Shown piece after piece: positions 9,096 through 16,469 of a stretch of 31,367 nucleotides of DNA. Position numbers and translations under genes: made by a program. Positions within the stretch are counted from its first letter, which is position 1; each line of letters begins with the position of its first letter. Source of the stretch: CBDVBZ01 sp965372355 (lineage in GTDB: Bacteria > Krumholzibacteriota > Krumholzibacteriia > WVZY01); assembly GCA_965372355.1 (NCBI GenBank), contig CBDVBZ010000025.1, positions 1-31,367 on the forward strand. The letters run 5' to 3'. Below the pieces are notes generated by a model, which was given only the letters and a program-made list of their open reading frames with translations, had not been told where the DNA came from and did not search any database.

Positions 9096-9113
9096 TTGGC
9101 ACATTTGTTGGAT
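9096..9113 (+). promoter_or_regulatory. Sigma-54-like promoter (-24/-12)
   Basis: TGGCAC (9097-9102), five bases, then TTGGA (9108-9112). The consensus is TGGCAC-N5-TTGCW, so only the C of the -12 element deviates (GG instead of GC). Spacing is exact. Transcription would begin near 9123, about 40 bases before the ATG of the outer-membrane protein. The deviation at -12 makes this weaker evidence than the second site at 10115. Confidence 0.5.
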
Positions 9114-9163
9114 ACAGAGACAAGCGACGGACATTGACCACGGAAGAAACCGGGAGAAATATC

Positions 9164-9907
9164 ATGCGACGACGACAAAAAGAGAATGCAGAAAGACCCT
9201 TCGCGGGTGGCGCGGAACGGATGCCCCTCAGAGGTTGTAGTGAGAGCGCGGAGCGTCCCGCGAGCACGGGTGGGGTGTTCGGCGACAGGACCCGCGAAGG
9301 ACGCATCATCCAGCTGTTCATGATCGCTGGATTGATGCTCGTGATGGGTGTGTCTTCGGCGTTCGCGCACGACGTCCATCGTGACCGGGGGTTCTATCTC
9401 GGCGCCTCCATCGCGGGTGCGTCCAATCATGTTGATGAGGACCCGGGCGCCGCGTTTCAGCTCAAGGAAGACGGTGGCGGTTTGACACTCGAGGCGGGTT
9501 ATAGCTTCAACCGGGTTTTCTCGCTCGAAGTTGTCCTCGCCGCCTACGGTTTTGAGACCAGTGATCCCAACATCGACGGCGGAATCGGCGCTCTCCAGTT
9601 GTTTGCCCACTACCAGTTCCGGCCGGGCAAGCAGTTTCGTCCCTTCGTCAAAGGGGGATTGGGAGGGTATGGCTTTCATCTGAAGCAGGACAACGTTTCC
9701 GCCAATATAAACGGTGGCGGTCTTGCGTTTGGTGGTGGGGTTGATTATTTTTTCACACGCCATTTTGCGATGGGCTTTGATCTGACCCACAACATCATCA
9801 ACTACGATAAGCTGGAGTTCAATTTCGGTGGCAACACCGTCGGCACCGAAATCGACGAGGAAGGCGCGCTGACAACCATGGCACTGACATTCAACGTCTA
9901 CTTCTGA
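9164..9907 (+). CDS. Small outer-membrane beta-barrel protein (OmpW/OmpA-like fold)
   Basis: 247 residues. After an unusually long polar N-terminus (about 45 residues, Arg/Glu-rich) comes a signal-like segment IIQLFMIAGLMLVMGVSSAFA. The mature region has alternating strand patterns typical of an 8-stranded barrel: RGFYLGASIAGASNHV, LTLEAGYSFNRVFSLEVVLA, ALQLFAHYQFRPGKQFRPFV and ending MALTFNVYF with a C-terminal aromatic. The ATG at 9164 has GGGAG eight to twelve bases upstream; a start nearer the hydrophobic stretch (ATG at about 9320) would give a conventional signal peptide, so the true start is uncertain. The gene stands alone between a sigma-54-like promoter and a strong terminator. Likely a surface porin-like or adaptor protein under stress control. 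Confidence 0.78.
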   Translation: MRRRQKENAERPFAGGAERMPLRGCSESAERPASTGGVFGDRTREGRIIQLFMIAGLMLVMGVSSAFAHDVHRDRGFYLGASIAGASNHVDEDPGAAFQLKEDGGGLTLEAGYSFNRVFSLEVVLAAYGFETSDPNIDGGIGALQLFAHYQFRPGKQFRPFVKGGLGGYGFHLKQDNVSANINGGGLAFGGGVDYFFTRHFAMGFDLTHNIINYDKLEFNFGGNTVGTEIDEEGALTTMALTFNVYF

Positions 9908-9937
9908 TCCTTTTGTGGATCCCACCTCGAGCCGAGT

Positions 9938-9967
9938 GCGCGGTGCGAATGCACCGCGCTTTTTTTC
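9938..9967 (+). terminator. Intrinsic terminator of the outer-membrane barrel gene
   Basis: A perfect 9-bp stem GCGCGGTGC / GCACCGCGC with a GAAT loop is followed at once by a run of seven T (9960-9966). It sits 30 bases after the stop codon at 9907. Confidence 0.93.
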
Positions 9968-10025
9968 TATCCGTCCGGTACCCGCTGCTGCCCGCCGGGT
10001 GACGTGTGCCCCCGAGTGTGAAAAA

Positions 10026-10068
10026 CCGTCAACACTGTGAGATTTCCGCACGGTTTGTGTGTTGACGG
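10026..10068. promoter_or_regulatory. 10-bp inverted repeat, candidate enhancer-binding site 1
   Basis: CCGTCAACAC (10026-10035) and GTGTTGACGG (10059-10068) are perfect reverse complements separated by 23 bases. It lies 47-90 bases upstream of the -24 element at 10116, the usual place for binding of a sigma-54 activator. No T-run follows, so it is not a simple terminator. That the NtrX-like regulator binds here is inference. Confidence 0.5.
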
Positions 10069-10069
10069 C

Positions 10070-10102
10070 TAACCTTGTAACCGCATAACTAACAAAAGGT
10101 TA
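10070..10102. promoter_or_regulatory. 7-bp inverted repeat, candidate enhancer-binding site 2
   Basis: TAACCTT (10070-10076) and AAGGTTA (10096-10102) are perfect reverse complements with a 19-base spacer. The repeat sits between the first inverted repeat and the sigma-54 promoter. It may be a second activator site or a site for DNA-bending protein; the sequence alone cannot decide. Confidence 0.35.
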
Positions 10103-10114
10103 AAGAAGTGGCGA

Positions 10115-10132
10115 CTGGCACGCCGCGTGCAA
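10115..10132 (+). promoter_or_regulatory. Sigma-54 promoter (-24/-12), near-consensus
   Basis: CTGGCACG-CCGC-GTGCAA compared with the extended consensus YTGGCACG-N4-TTGCW: every defined position matches except one T of the -12 box (G here). GG and GC are ten bases apart as required. Transcription would start near 10142, leaving a leader of about 48 bases with AGGAGGT at 10176-10182 before the ATG at 10191. Confidence 0.8.
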
Positions 10133-10190
10133 TAGCCCCTTGCGGAATGTTAAATTCAAGCCGTCTTGCACGAACAGGAGGTCTGACACG

Positions 10191-11084
10191 ATGAAACGAA
10201 TTGCAACCCTAATGACGCTGGCTCTCGTTGTCGGTTTTGTCTCGCTGAGTTTCACAGCGTGCTCCAACGACGAAGGCGCGTCCCCGCTCACCGTGGTCGA
10301 TGGCCCGCCGGAGTTACCGAGCCCATCGACGATGTTGATGGATCTGTCGTTCTTTGGCATCGATGGCCTGCCGTCCGAGCAACAGAAGAGTGCGAGCACC
10401 CAAGCCATGGCAGCCGCCGGCGATCGCAGCAACTGGATCCAGGCGACTGTTCGTGCGGTGTTTGTTTTGCTTTCGTTCTACGATGCGATCGAGGAGCCAT
10501 TCGCCGCGTTTGCAGTGGCGATTCATGCCGTGCCGCAGCCGCAGTCCGATGGTTCGTATCTTTGGACATACATCTTTGTCGACGACGGCATCGAGTACAG
10601 TATCTTTCTTTTTGGCAGGGTGGTAGGCGATCACATCGAGTGGCGGATGGAAGTCTCCAGCAACAACCCCGAGATGCCGCTCGACCACTTCGTGTGGTTC
10701 GATGGCGAGTCGATGAGGGATGACAGCTTTGGGTACTGGCAGTTCTACGAGCCGACCGCTGGGGCCGCGGTCGTCGCGAGCTCCAGTGGATCGGGGATGA
10801 CCGGTGGGGTGCCGGTTATTCGGATCGACTGGGAGAACGGCGGGCCGAGGGCGGGCCGGCTGGTCGTGACCAACAATGAGGTCGGCGGCGACGGTGAGGG
10901 CGATGTGCTCGAGTTTCGTGAAACACCGTCAAAGAACACGATCGACTTCAACGACGCCGACACCGAGGACCACCACAACATTACATGGTATCGCGATGGC
11001 TCGGGGAGCATTACGGTGCCCGATTGGAACAGCGGTGAGAAGGCCTGCTGGGATACCGATCAGCGCAACACCGACTGTCCGTAA
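10191..11084 (+). CDS. Lipoprotein of unknown function, sigma-54 controlled
   Basis: 297 residues. The start ATG has an ideal AGGAGGT eight bases upstream. The signal peptide ends in a lipobox, LSFTAC, with the lipidated cysteine at residue 24, followed by SNDEGAS. No known domain is recognised. The middle part (WRMEVSSNNPEMPLDHFVWF, FYEPTAGAAVVASS, VIRIDWEN) has the alternating pattern of a beta-sandwich or barrel-like fold, so a LolB/VioE-like or related lipid-binding fold is conceivable but not supported further. Predicted outer-membrane or periplasmic anchored protein. Monocistronic: a near-consensus sigma-54 promoter precedes it and an intrinsic terminator follows, so its expression should depend on an activator, probably the one encoded at 7539-8975. 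Confidence 0.8.
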   Translation: MKRIATLMTLALVVGFVSLSFTACSNDEGASPLTVVDGPPELPSPSTMLMDLSFFGIDGLPSEQQKSASTQAMAAAGDRSNWIQATVRAVFVLLSFYDAIEEPFAAFAVAIHAVPQPQSDGSYLWTYIFVDDGIEYSIFLFGRVVGDHIEWRMEVSSNNPEMPLDHFVWFDGESMRDDSFGYWQFYEPTAGAAVVASSSGSGMTGGVPVIRIDWENGGPRAGRLVVTNNEVGGDGEGDVLEFRETPSKNTIDFNDADTEDHHNITWYRDGSGSITVPDWNSGEKACWDTDQRNTDCP

Positions 11085-11108
11085 CCGTCTTTTTCTGCCG
11101 GGCACACG

Positions 11109-11140
11109 AGCGGCCTTCCTTAGCGGGGAGGCCGCTTTCG
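11109..11140 (+). terminator. Intrinsic terminator of the lipoprotein gene
   Basis: AGCGGCCT (11109-11116) pairs with AGGCCGCT (11129-11136), with partial pairing of the inner bases. It is followed by a short T-rich stretch (TTTCGTT). It lies about 25 bases after the stop at 11084. Confidence 0.75.
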
Positions 11141-11195
11141 TTCTAACTCGGCGAACGTCTGTCAACGGTTCATACCTGGCGGGTCTTCCACCGCC

Positions 11196-11293
11196 CTCGG
11201 CGAAACACAATCGCCCCGACGACACTCATCGTGGACTCGGCGAAACACAATCACCCCGACGACACTCATCGTGGACTCGGCGAAACACAATCG
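11196..11293. repeat. 40-bp tandem repeat, about 2.5 copies
   Basis: Copies begin at 11196, 11236 and 11276 with an exact 40-base period. Each opens CTCGGCGAAACACAATCRCC; copies 1 and 2 differ at a single base, and the third stops after about 17 matching bases. A related shorter piece (ACTCGGCGAA) occurs at about 11146. The repeat lies in the 260-base convergent gap between the lipoprotein terminator and the end of the sulfatase-like gene. There are no spacers, so it is not a CRISPR array. Confidence 0.9.
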
Positions 11294-11350
11294 CAACAAA
11301 CACGCTGCCTTCAGGTCAGCGTTACATCGCTTGTGCAGAGAGGTGTGGGG

Positions 11351-12751
11351 TTACATATACCCCAGAGACTTCAATCGCTCGAGGACCTTCTCATCGGTGG
11401 GCGTACCAAAGGGTTTGTCTACATAGCCGTTGAAGCGGTCGAGTTCGCGCTTTAGTCGCTTGACCTGCTCCGGCTCTGCCGAGAACAGGTTCACCTGCTC
11501 GAGCGGATCGGTCGCCAGGTTATAGAGCTCGTCTTTGCCCTCCAGCAGCGGCCGGTGAATATATTTCCACTCACCGTCCATGGCGCAATGCAGAAGTGCG
11601 TCATCCGGTCGTTGGTTTACCAACCCGGCGTTGAGATCGAATATATTGATCGCATCCGCATAGGCCACGCGCGGCGGCCCATCTGCCGTGCCGGTGACCA
11701 GTCCGGACATATCAAGACCATCGATGCCTGCAGGTATGTCGAGATCGAGGAGCTTGAGAATCGTTGGTGCGATATCAGTGGTTCGAACTAGATCATCGAC
11801 GGTTGCTCCCCCCGGCCATCCCGGGACACGCACAATGAGAGGCAACTGGATCTGTTCCTGATAGAGGATGCGGTGATACCACCAACCGTGATCACCCAGT
11901 CCCTCGCCGTGGTCGGCGATGACAACGATGATCGTGTTCTCGTAGAGCCCCTGTTCCTGCAAGGAGCGGATCAGCCGTCCAAACTGCAAGTCCATATAGT
12001 GGACCTCGGCGCGATAAATCGCTCGCTTGAGCTCATCGTCGTCCATCTCCTGAGACACGAATTGCATGAGCAACGCGTCGGGCGGCATGAGCTCGGCGTC
12101 GTGCGGATCCCAGTAATGTACCCAGGCAAAAAACGGCTTCTCTGTTTGTCGAATCCACTCGATGGCTTCGTCGGTCGTTTCGTCGGATCGACGCTGGTTG
12201 AGATAGAGCGGCCACGACCAGAAGCCGTTGTCTTGCTCCGCGAACGACTGGTCGACCGGAACCTGCAGGCCCTCATCGAATGTGTCAAAACCTCTTTCGA
12301 AACCAAAGAACGACGACACGGTGAATGAGCTCAGAAACGCCCCTGTCTGCCACGACTTCTCCTTGAGGATCGTGGCGAGCGTCGGAACGGATTCTTCTAG
12401 ATAATACCCGCTTTCCGCATAGATCACTCGTACACCGTGCCCGGGCGGATTGAGACCGGTCATGATCGAGGCGTGGGAGATTGGTGTCGCTCCCGACGTG
12501 GACATGGCCATGTCGAATTTGACACCGTCTCGCGCGAGCGCATCCAGATGGGGTGTGAGCTTGCCGCCGCCGTAGCACCCGAGGTGGTCTCTCCGCGTCG
12601 TGTCGAGCGTCACAAGCAGAAGGTTCAACTCGGCATCGCTCTTGCCGGGTCCGGCGCAACCGTTCACGCACAGCACAAGAACGAGAAGTGCGAGAATCGA
12701 GTACCTTCTCCAGTGGCGTGCGGCCGGGTTTACAATTGCATAGTGATCCAT
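11351..12751 (-). CDS. Sulfatase/alkaline-phosphatase-superfamily lipoprotein
   Basis: 466 residues from the ATG at 12751, chosen because it gives a lipoprotein signal ending LCVNGC (Cys32). The frame continues upstream to 12916 without a sensible signal. Sulfatase-fold metal motifs are present: LLLVTLDTTRRDHLGCYG with Asp50, a TPHLDALARDGVKFD segment, and VVIADHGEGLGDHGWWYHR in the centre. The active-site segment reads TPISHASIMTG (89-99). Where sulfatases have Cys/Ser-x-Pro-x-Arg, this protein has Thr89, Ile91 and His93, so formylglycine cannot form. Thr may act as nucleophile, as in phospho-transferases of the same superfamily. The neighbour is a GT-C-like membrane protein, suggesting a role on surface glycans or lipids. 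Substrate unknown. Confidence 0.85.
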   Translation of the reverse strand: MDHYAIVNPAARHWRRYSILALLVLVLCVNGCAGPGKSDAELNLLLVTLDTTRRDHLGCYGGGKLTPHLDALARDGVKFDMAMSTSGATPISHASIMTGLNPPGHGVRVIYAESGYYLEESVPTLATILKEKSWQTGAFLSSFTVSSFFGFERGFDTFDEGLQVPVDQSFAEQDNGFWSWPLYLNQRRSDETTDEAIEWIRQTEKPFFAWVHYWDPHDAELMPPDALLMQFVSQEMDDDELKRAIYRAEVHYMDLQFGRLIRSLQEQGLYENTIIVVIADHGEGLGDHGWWYHRILYQEQIQLPLIVRVPGWPGGATVDDLVRTTDIAPTILKLLDLDIPAGIDGLDMSGLVTGTADGPPRVAYADAINIFDLNAGLVNQRPDDALLHCAMDGEWKYIHRPLLEGKDELYNLATDPLEQVNLFSAEPEQVKRLKRELDRFNGYVDKPFGTPTDEKVLERLKSLGYM

Positions 12752-12854
12752 ATCATCTGCTCCGATTGTCAAGACTATACATCGTGGGTCGGCGCGCTTC
12801 AAGACCGGTGCCGCACAACGGGTTCGCTCTCCCGCGATGGGCGGGCTGGGGCAG

Positions 12855-14378
12855 TCATCGGCCTTTTGGATCGTGAGGGTGTAAAGGAGCCTGTCCGGGC
12901 AAAAATGGCCAGTCAATCGCCCTGGCCAGAGCGATCAGCCTGTTGTAATGCTCCCGAAACTCCGGGTAGTTCAGCACCTTGATGTTGTCCTCGAATGTGA
13001 AGATGAACCATTCTCTCGATGGTCCCACGATGCTTTCCCCTGACATCTCGTCCACACGAAGTGTGACCGACACACCCTGGTTGTCCAGGCGATACGTCAG
13101 TGGGGCTCGTGACGACACCTGAAACGAATCTGCGCGCAGTAACGATTCCCAGATCACATACGGGTTCGTGGAACCGCCCGCGTAGAGTTTGCGATCGGCA
13201 TTGAACAACGCGTAGAGCTGGCCGGTGGCGTGCCGGTAGCCCTGGAACTGCTCGACCGAGCTCTTGATGCGGAACGGGTTTGACGGGGGGTCGATCGAGG
13301 TTCCCTCGCTCGGACCCATCAGCACATTCGCAACGACCAAGAGCGTAAGCACCGACCACCGGACCGCGCGGCGGGAAAAGAGTGCTACCAGAACCAGAGC
13401 GACCAGGAACAGGAGCGCGCTGTACGCCGACATCATGTGCCGGGCACTGTTGCCCAGCTTGAAACCCCAGAAGAGAATCGGCGGTAGCGCCCAAACCAGC
13501 GCAAACACGAGTCGGCGCCATTGCTCTCGGCGCAATGCAAGGTACACGAGCGATGCGACGATCGCTGCGGTCAGTGCTCGACCGGCGGTCTGGATCAACA
13601 CGGCGCGGTTGGAGGCGTCGGTGATCGAGATCCACGTAAAGGGAAACGTTCTGCTCCAGAGGTCGACGGTCTGTGTCAGACCGGTGGCCGATGGCGTAAT
13701 CAGACGCGTGTAGATCAGGGTCGCGACAAAAGCGACAAAAGGGGTGACCAGCGCCACGAGCAGAGATCCGCGTTTGAGTTTGCCGAGACAGAACGCCGCG
13801 CCGAGATATGCGCCAAAGCAGAGGATGATGTCGGCCTTGAGCATCACCGCCAGGATACCCAGAACGATCGCCGCAGCGTAGTAGGGGAGCGCACGAGTCT
13901 CGGAGTGAAGCGCCTGGACGTAGAACAACAGAGACGATACGAAAAACACGTAGGCTGGCAGATGCGGCATGCCGTATAGGGCGCCGGCCCAGAACGCCGG
14001 TGCCACGGTGATGAGGATGCATGCGATGACGGCTGTCGATACATCGCTCAAACGTCGCCAAAGGTAGAACAACGGGATCAGAACGAGGCCGCCGAGGATG
14101 ACGTTGATCCAGTTGATGAACGCCGGCACCCATGCCATGGGGATACCACCGTCCATCAAGAGCTTGAGTGCATGAATATAGAGCGGGCTCGTGCGTGGCT
14201 CGTAGAAATGACTGGCCATGTGTCCCGTCTCGTGCCACTCGGCGGCGAGAACGGCGAGCCGTGCGGCGTCGGATTCGCCAAAACCCGGGATCATGGGTGA
14301 CGCGTGGAGGAGAATCGAACCCACGACGCAGAGAATCAGGATCGCAGGCTCACGATGGATCGATTTGGGCCAGGACAA
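12855..14378 (-). CDS. Polytopic membrane protein, GT-C glycosyltransferase-like
   Basis: 507 residues with about ten to twelve transmembrane helices and a soluble C-terminal portion (about 370-507). The first periplasmic loop, FGESDAARLAVLAAEWHETG, carries the acidic residues expected for lipid-linked-sugar GT-C enzymes of the ArnT/PMT/RgtA-like type. The following pattern (FYEPRTSPLYIHALKLLMDG) is also common in that group. It probably transfers a sugar from a polyprenyl carrier to a lipid or protein outside the membrane. The start is a TTG at 14378 with GGGGGA about nine bases upstream; the first in-frame ATG would delete part of helix 1. The gene ends 103 bases before the sulfatase-like gene on the same strand. 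Fold class likely; specificity unknown. Confidence 0.7.
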   Translation of the reverse strand: MSWPKSIHREPAILILCVVGSILLHASPMIPGFGESDAARLAVLAAEWHETGHMASHFYEPRTSPLYIHALKLLMDGGIPMAWVPAFINWINVILGGLVLIPLFYLWRRLSDVSTAVIACILITVAPAFWAGALYGMPHLPAYVFFVSSLLFYVQALHSETRALPYYAAAIVLGILAVMLKADIILCFGAYLGAAFCLGKLKRGSLLVALVTPFVAFVATLIYTRLITPSATGLTQTVDLWSRTFPFTWISITDASNRAVLIQTAGRALTAAIVASLVYLALRREQWRRLVFALVWALPPILFWGFKLGNSARHMMSAYSALLFLVALVLVALFSRRAVRWSVLTLLVVANVLMGPSEGTSIDPPSNPFRIKSSVEQFQGYRHATGQLYALFNADRKLYAGGSTNPYVIWESLLRADSFQVSSRAPLTYRLDNQGVSVTLRVDEMSGESIVGPSREWFIFTFEDNIKVLNYPEFREHYNRLIALARAIDWPFLPGQAPLHPHDPKGR

Positions 14379-14396
14379 ATGCCGTCCCCCGTCAAA

Positions 14397-16322
14397 TCAG
14401 CGGGCGTGACCCGTGTCGTATGCGTTGAAGACGGGTGCGTATCTCGCAAACGTCGGACACACACAGTCGCCACCGTTTGTCGTGCGCAGGATCGTACCGC
14501 CTACGCCGATAATTGTTCCCGTCTGGGAATCGACAAACGAAATACCCATGAGGTTGATTATCGGGGCGGCCCCGCTGTACTGCGTCTCCCAGTTGTCACC
14601 GCCATCCGTTGTGCGAAGTATCACACCGTGGTCCGCCGCGACCGTGCCGCTGCTCGAGTCGACAAACGCGACCGCCCAGAGCCTTTCTGTCGTTCCGCTG
14701 GTCTGGGGCGACCACATGCTACCGCCATCCGTCGTGTGGAGGATCGTCCCGCCATCCCCGACACACCAACCCTCATCCGTGTCGATGAACACGACGTCAT
14801 GAAGGAATCCCGAGACGCCGCTTGTCTGCGGGATCCAGTTGGTGCCGCCGTTCGTCGTGCGCAGGATCGTCCCCGCGCCTCCCACGACCGTTCCCATATT
14901 CACAGCGGTAAACGATACACCGCTCAGGGTCTCGCTCGTGTTACTGGTCTGGGCACCCCAGTTGGTGCCGCCGTCCGTCGTCCGCAGGATCGTACCCGTG
15001 CCTCCCACGGCGGTTCCCGTATCCACGGTGGAGAAGAATACATCGATAAGAAACTGCAATGTCAAGCTTGTCTGGGGCGTCCAGTTTGCACCGCCGTCCG
15101 TCGTCCGAAGGATCGTGCCGCCGTCTCCAACAACGGTCCCCGTGTCGGCATCGACGAAGTGGACACCGAGAAGATCGTTCGTCGTTCCGCTCGTCTGGCT
15201 AGCCCAGGTATTTCCGCTGTTGATAGTGCGGAGGATCGTGCCGCCGTTTCCAACGGCGGTCCCCGTCTCGGTGTCCGTGAACGACACATCGGCAAGGGTC
15301 TCCGTCACTCCGCCCGATTGGCTGCCCCAGCTAACACCACTGTTTGTGGAACGAATAACCAGGCCGGTATCACCCACGATTGTCCCCGTACTGGCGTCGC
15401 CAAAGGATACGCCAGACAGAATTCGTGTCGTCCCGCTCGCTCGAGGCGTCCAGATGCCACCCCCGCTTGTCGTCTGGAGGATGACACCGCCCGCACCCGC
15501 GATGATCCCCGTCATGGCGTCCGCGAGCGCGACCGACCTCAGAAAGTCCGTGGACCCCGCATCCTGGGGACTCCAGATCGCACCGCTGGTCGTCGTTCGC
15601 AGAATGGTGCCGCCCGATCCCACCACCGTACCCGTATCCACATTCGCGAACGCGACGGCTGTCAGCAGCTGAGGCGTGTTGCTCGTCTGGCTCGTCCAAT
15701 TGAGCCCGCCGTTGGTTGTACGGAGGATCACACCGCTGTTGCCGACGGTGAAGCCCGTGTTCGGGGTGACGAGCGTGATGCCGCGAAGGTGACTGAGGAG
15801 GTTGCTCGTTTGCGGCTCCCAGTTGCCTCCGCCATTCGTCGTCCGGAGGATGGTGCCGTTGAAACCAACCGCGTTTCCCGTATTGGCGTCGGCAAATGAG
15901 ACGCCGAGTAGGCGCTCGGTCGTCCCGCTGCTCTGTATACTCCAGTTGATGCCGCCGTCCCACGTGTGGGTGATCACGCCGCCGTCGCCGACCGCCCACC
16001 CCCGGTTGACATCGACGAACGAGACGCTCCGCAAGTTCGTGGTTACACCGCTGAACAGGACCTCCCAGGTCGACCCGCCATCCGTCGTCTTGATGATCGT
16101 CCCGACATCGCCGACGGCATAGGCGGTGTTCGCATCGACAACGCTGATGGCGGTGAGCCGGTTCGCGATCGGCGTCGGGTTTTGCCAGCTCCAACCGCTA
16201 GACGGGGGAACCGGCGGCGTTGGCGTCACCGGTGGCGAGTCATCGGAACATGACGCAAGCAACAGAAGCGCGACGATCAACAGCAATCGCCCTGTCGGCA
16301 GACGGTGGACTATCAAATGCAT
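14397..16322 (-). CDS. Lipoprotein with 14 Ycf48/BNR-type beta-propeller repeats
   Basis: 641 residues. The ATG at 16322 is chosen over an upstream in-frame start because it yields a lipoprotein signal, LLLIVALLLLASC, and has GCAGG six bases upstream. After a Pro-rich linker (about 28-42), fourteen copies of a roughly 41-residue unit follow, with core GTxVGxxGTILRTTxGGxxW, as in Ycf48-like photosystem assembly factors and BNR/sialidase propellers. Fourteen is twice seven, so two seven-bladed propellers in tandem are plausible. The tail ends CVCPTFARYAPVF with a CxC pair. Probably a surface or periplasmic binding protein. It sits 18 bases upstream of the GT-C-like gene's start, suggesting co-transcription. 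A strong TATAAT and a palindrome lie upstream. Confidence 0.85.
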   Translation of the reverse strand: MHLIVHRLPTGRLLLIVALLLLASCSDDSPPVTPTPPVPPSSGWSWQNPTPIANRLTAISVVDANTAYAVGDVGTIIKTTDGGSTWEVLFSGVTTNLRSVSFVDVNRGWAVGDGGVITHTWDGGINWSIQSSGTTERLLGVSFADANTGNAVGFNGTILRTTNGGGNWEPQTSNLLSHLRGITLVTPNTGFTVGNSGVILRTTNGGLNWTSQTSNTPQLLTAVAFANVDTGTVVGSGGTILRTTTSGAIWSPQDAGSTDFLRSVALADAMTGIIAGAGGVILQTTSGGGIWTPRASGTTRILSGVSFGDASTGTIVGDTGLVIRSTNSGVSWGSQSGGVTETLADVSFTDTETGTAVGNGGTILRTINSGNTWASQTSGTTNDLLGVHFVDADTGTVVGDGGTILRTTDGGANWTPQTSLTLQFLIDVFFSTVDTGTAVGGTGTILRTTDGGTNWGAQTSNTSETLSGVSFTAVNMGTVVGGAGTILRTTNGGTNWIPQTSGVSGFLHDVVFIDTDEGWCVGDGGTILHTTDGGSMWSPQTSGTTERLWAVAFVDSSSGTVAADHGVILRTTDGGDNWETQYSGAAPIINLMGISFVDSQTGTIIGVGGTILRTTNGGDCVCPTFARYAPVFNAYDTGHAR

Positions 16323-16393
16323 GGAAACCTGCTCTCCGGGGCCGGTCGGGACGTCTTCGCCGCTCAATAGTTGCCGGGCGGCGGGTACCCTCT

Positions 16394-16438
16394 ATTATAC
16401 CGTAACTTAGATCTGTGAAGCCTAAGAATATACGGTAT
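16394..16438 (-). promoter_or_regulatory. Promoter -10 (TATAAT) overlapped by a palindrome, candidate operator
   Basis: On the minus strand a perfect TATAAT occurs at 16399-16394, about 70 bases before the propeller-lipoprotein start. Overlapping it is an interrupted palindrome: ATACCGTA (16397-16404) with TACGGTAT (16431-16438), plus an inner pair CTTAG (16406-16410) with CTAAG (16422-16426). The palindrome spans the region between -10 and upstream of -35, where a dimeric repressor or a MerR-type activator would bind. The -35 is poor, which would fit an activator-dependent promoter. Confidence 0.5.
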
Positions 16439-16469
16439 CCGGGCCGGCAGGGTCAAGGTTGGCGTCGGG

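Noticed and set aside
11196..11293. Possible CRISPR array
   Set aside because: The units are directly adjacent with a 40-base period and no unique spacers, and no cas genes are near.
14300..14325. tRNA-like GGTTCGATTC on the minus strand
   Set aside because: The T-stem does not pair and the bases encode the first helix of the GT-C-like protein. No acceptor or anticodon arm is found.
14304..15899. 531-codon plus-strand frame across the propeller gene
   Set aside because: It is a shadow of the 14-repeat propeller gene; its apparent repeats only reflect the repeats on the other strand.
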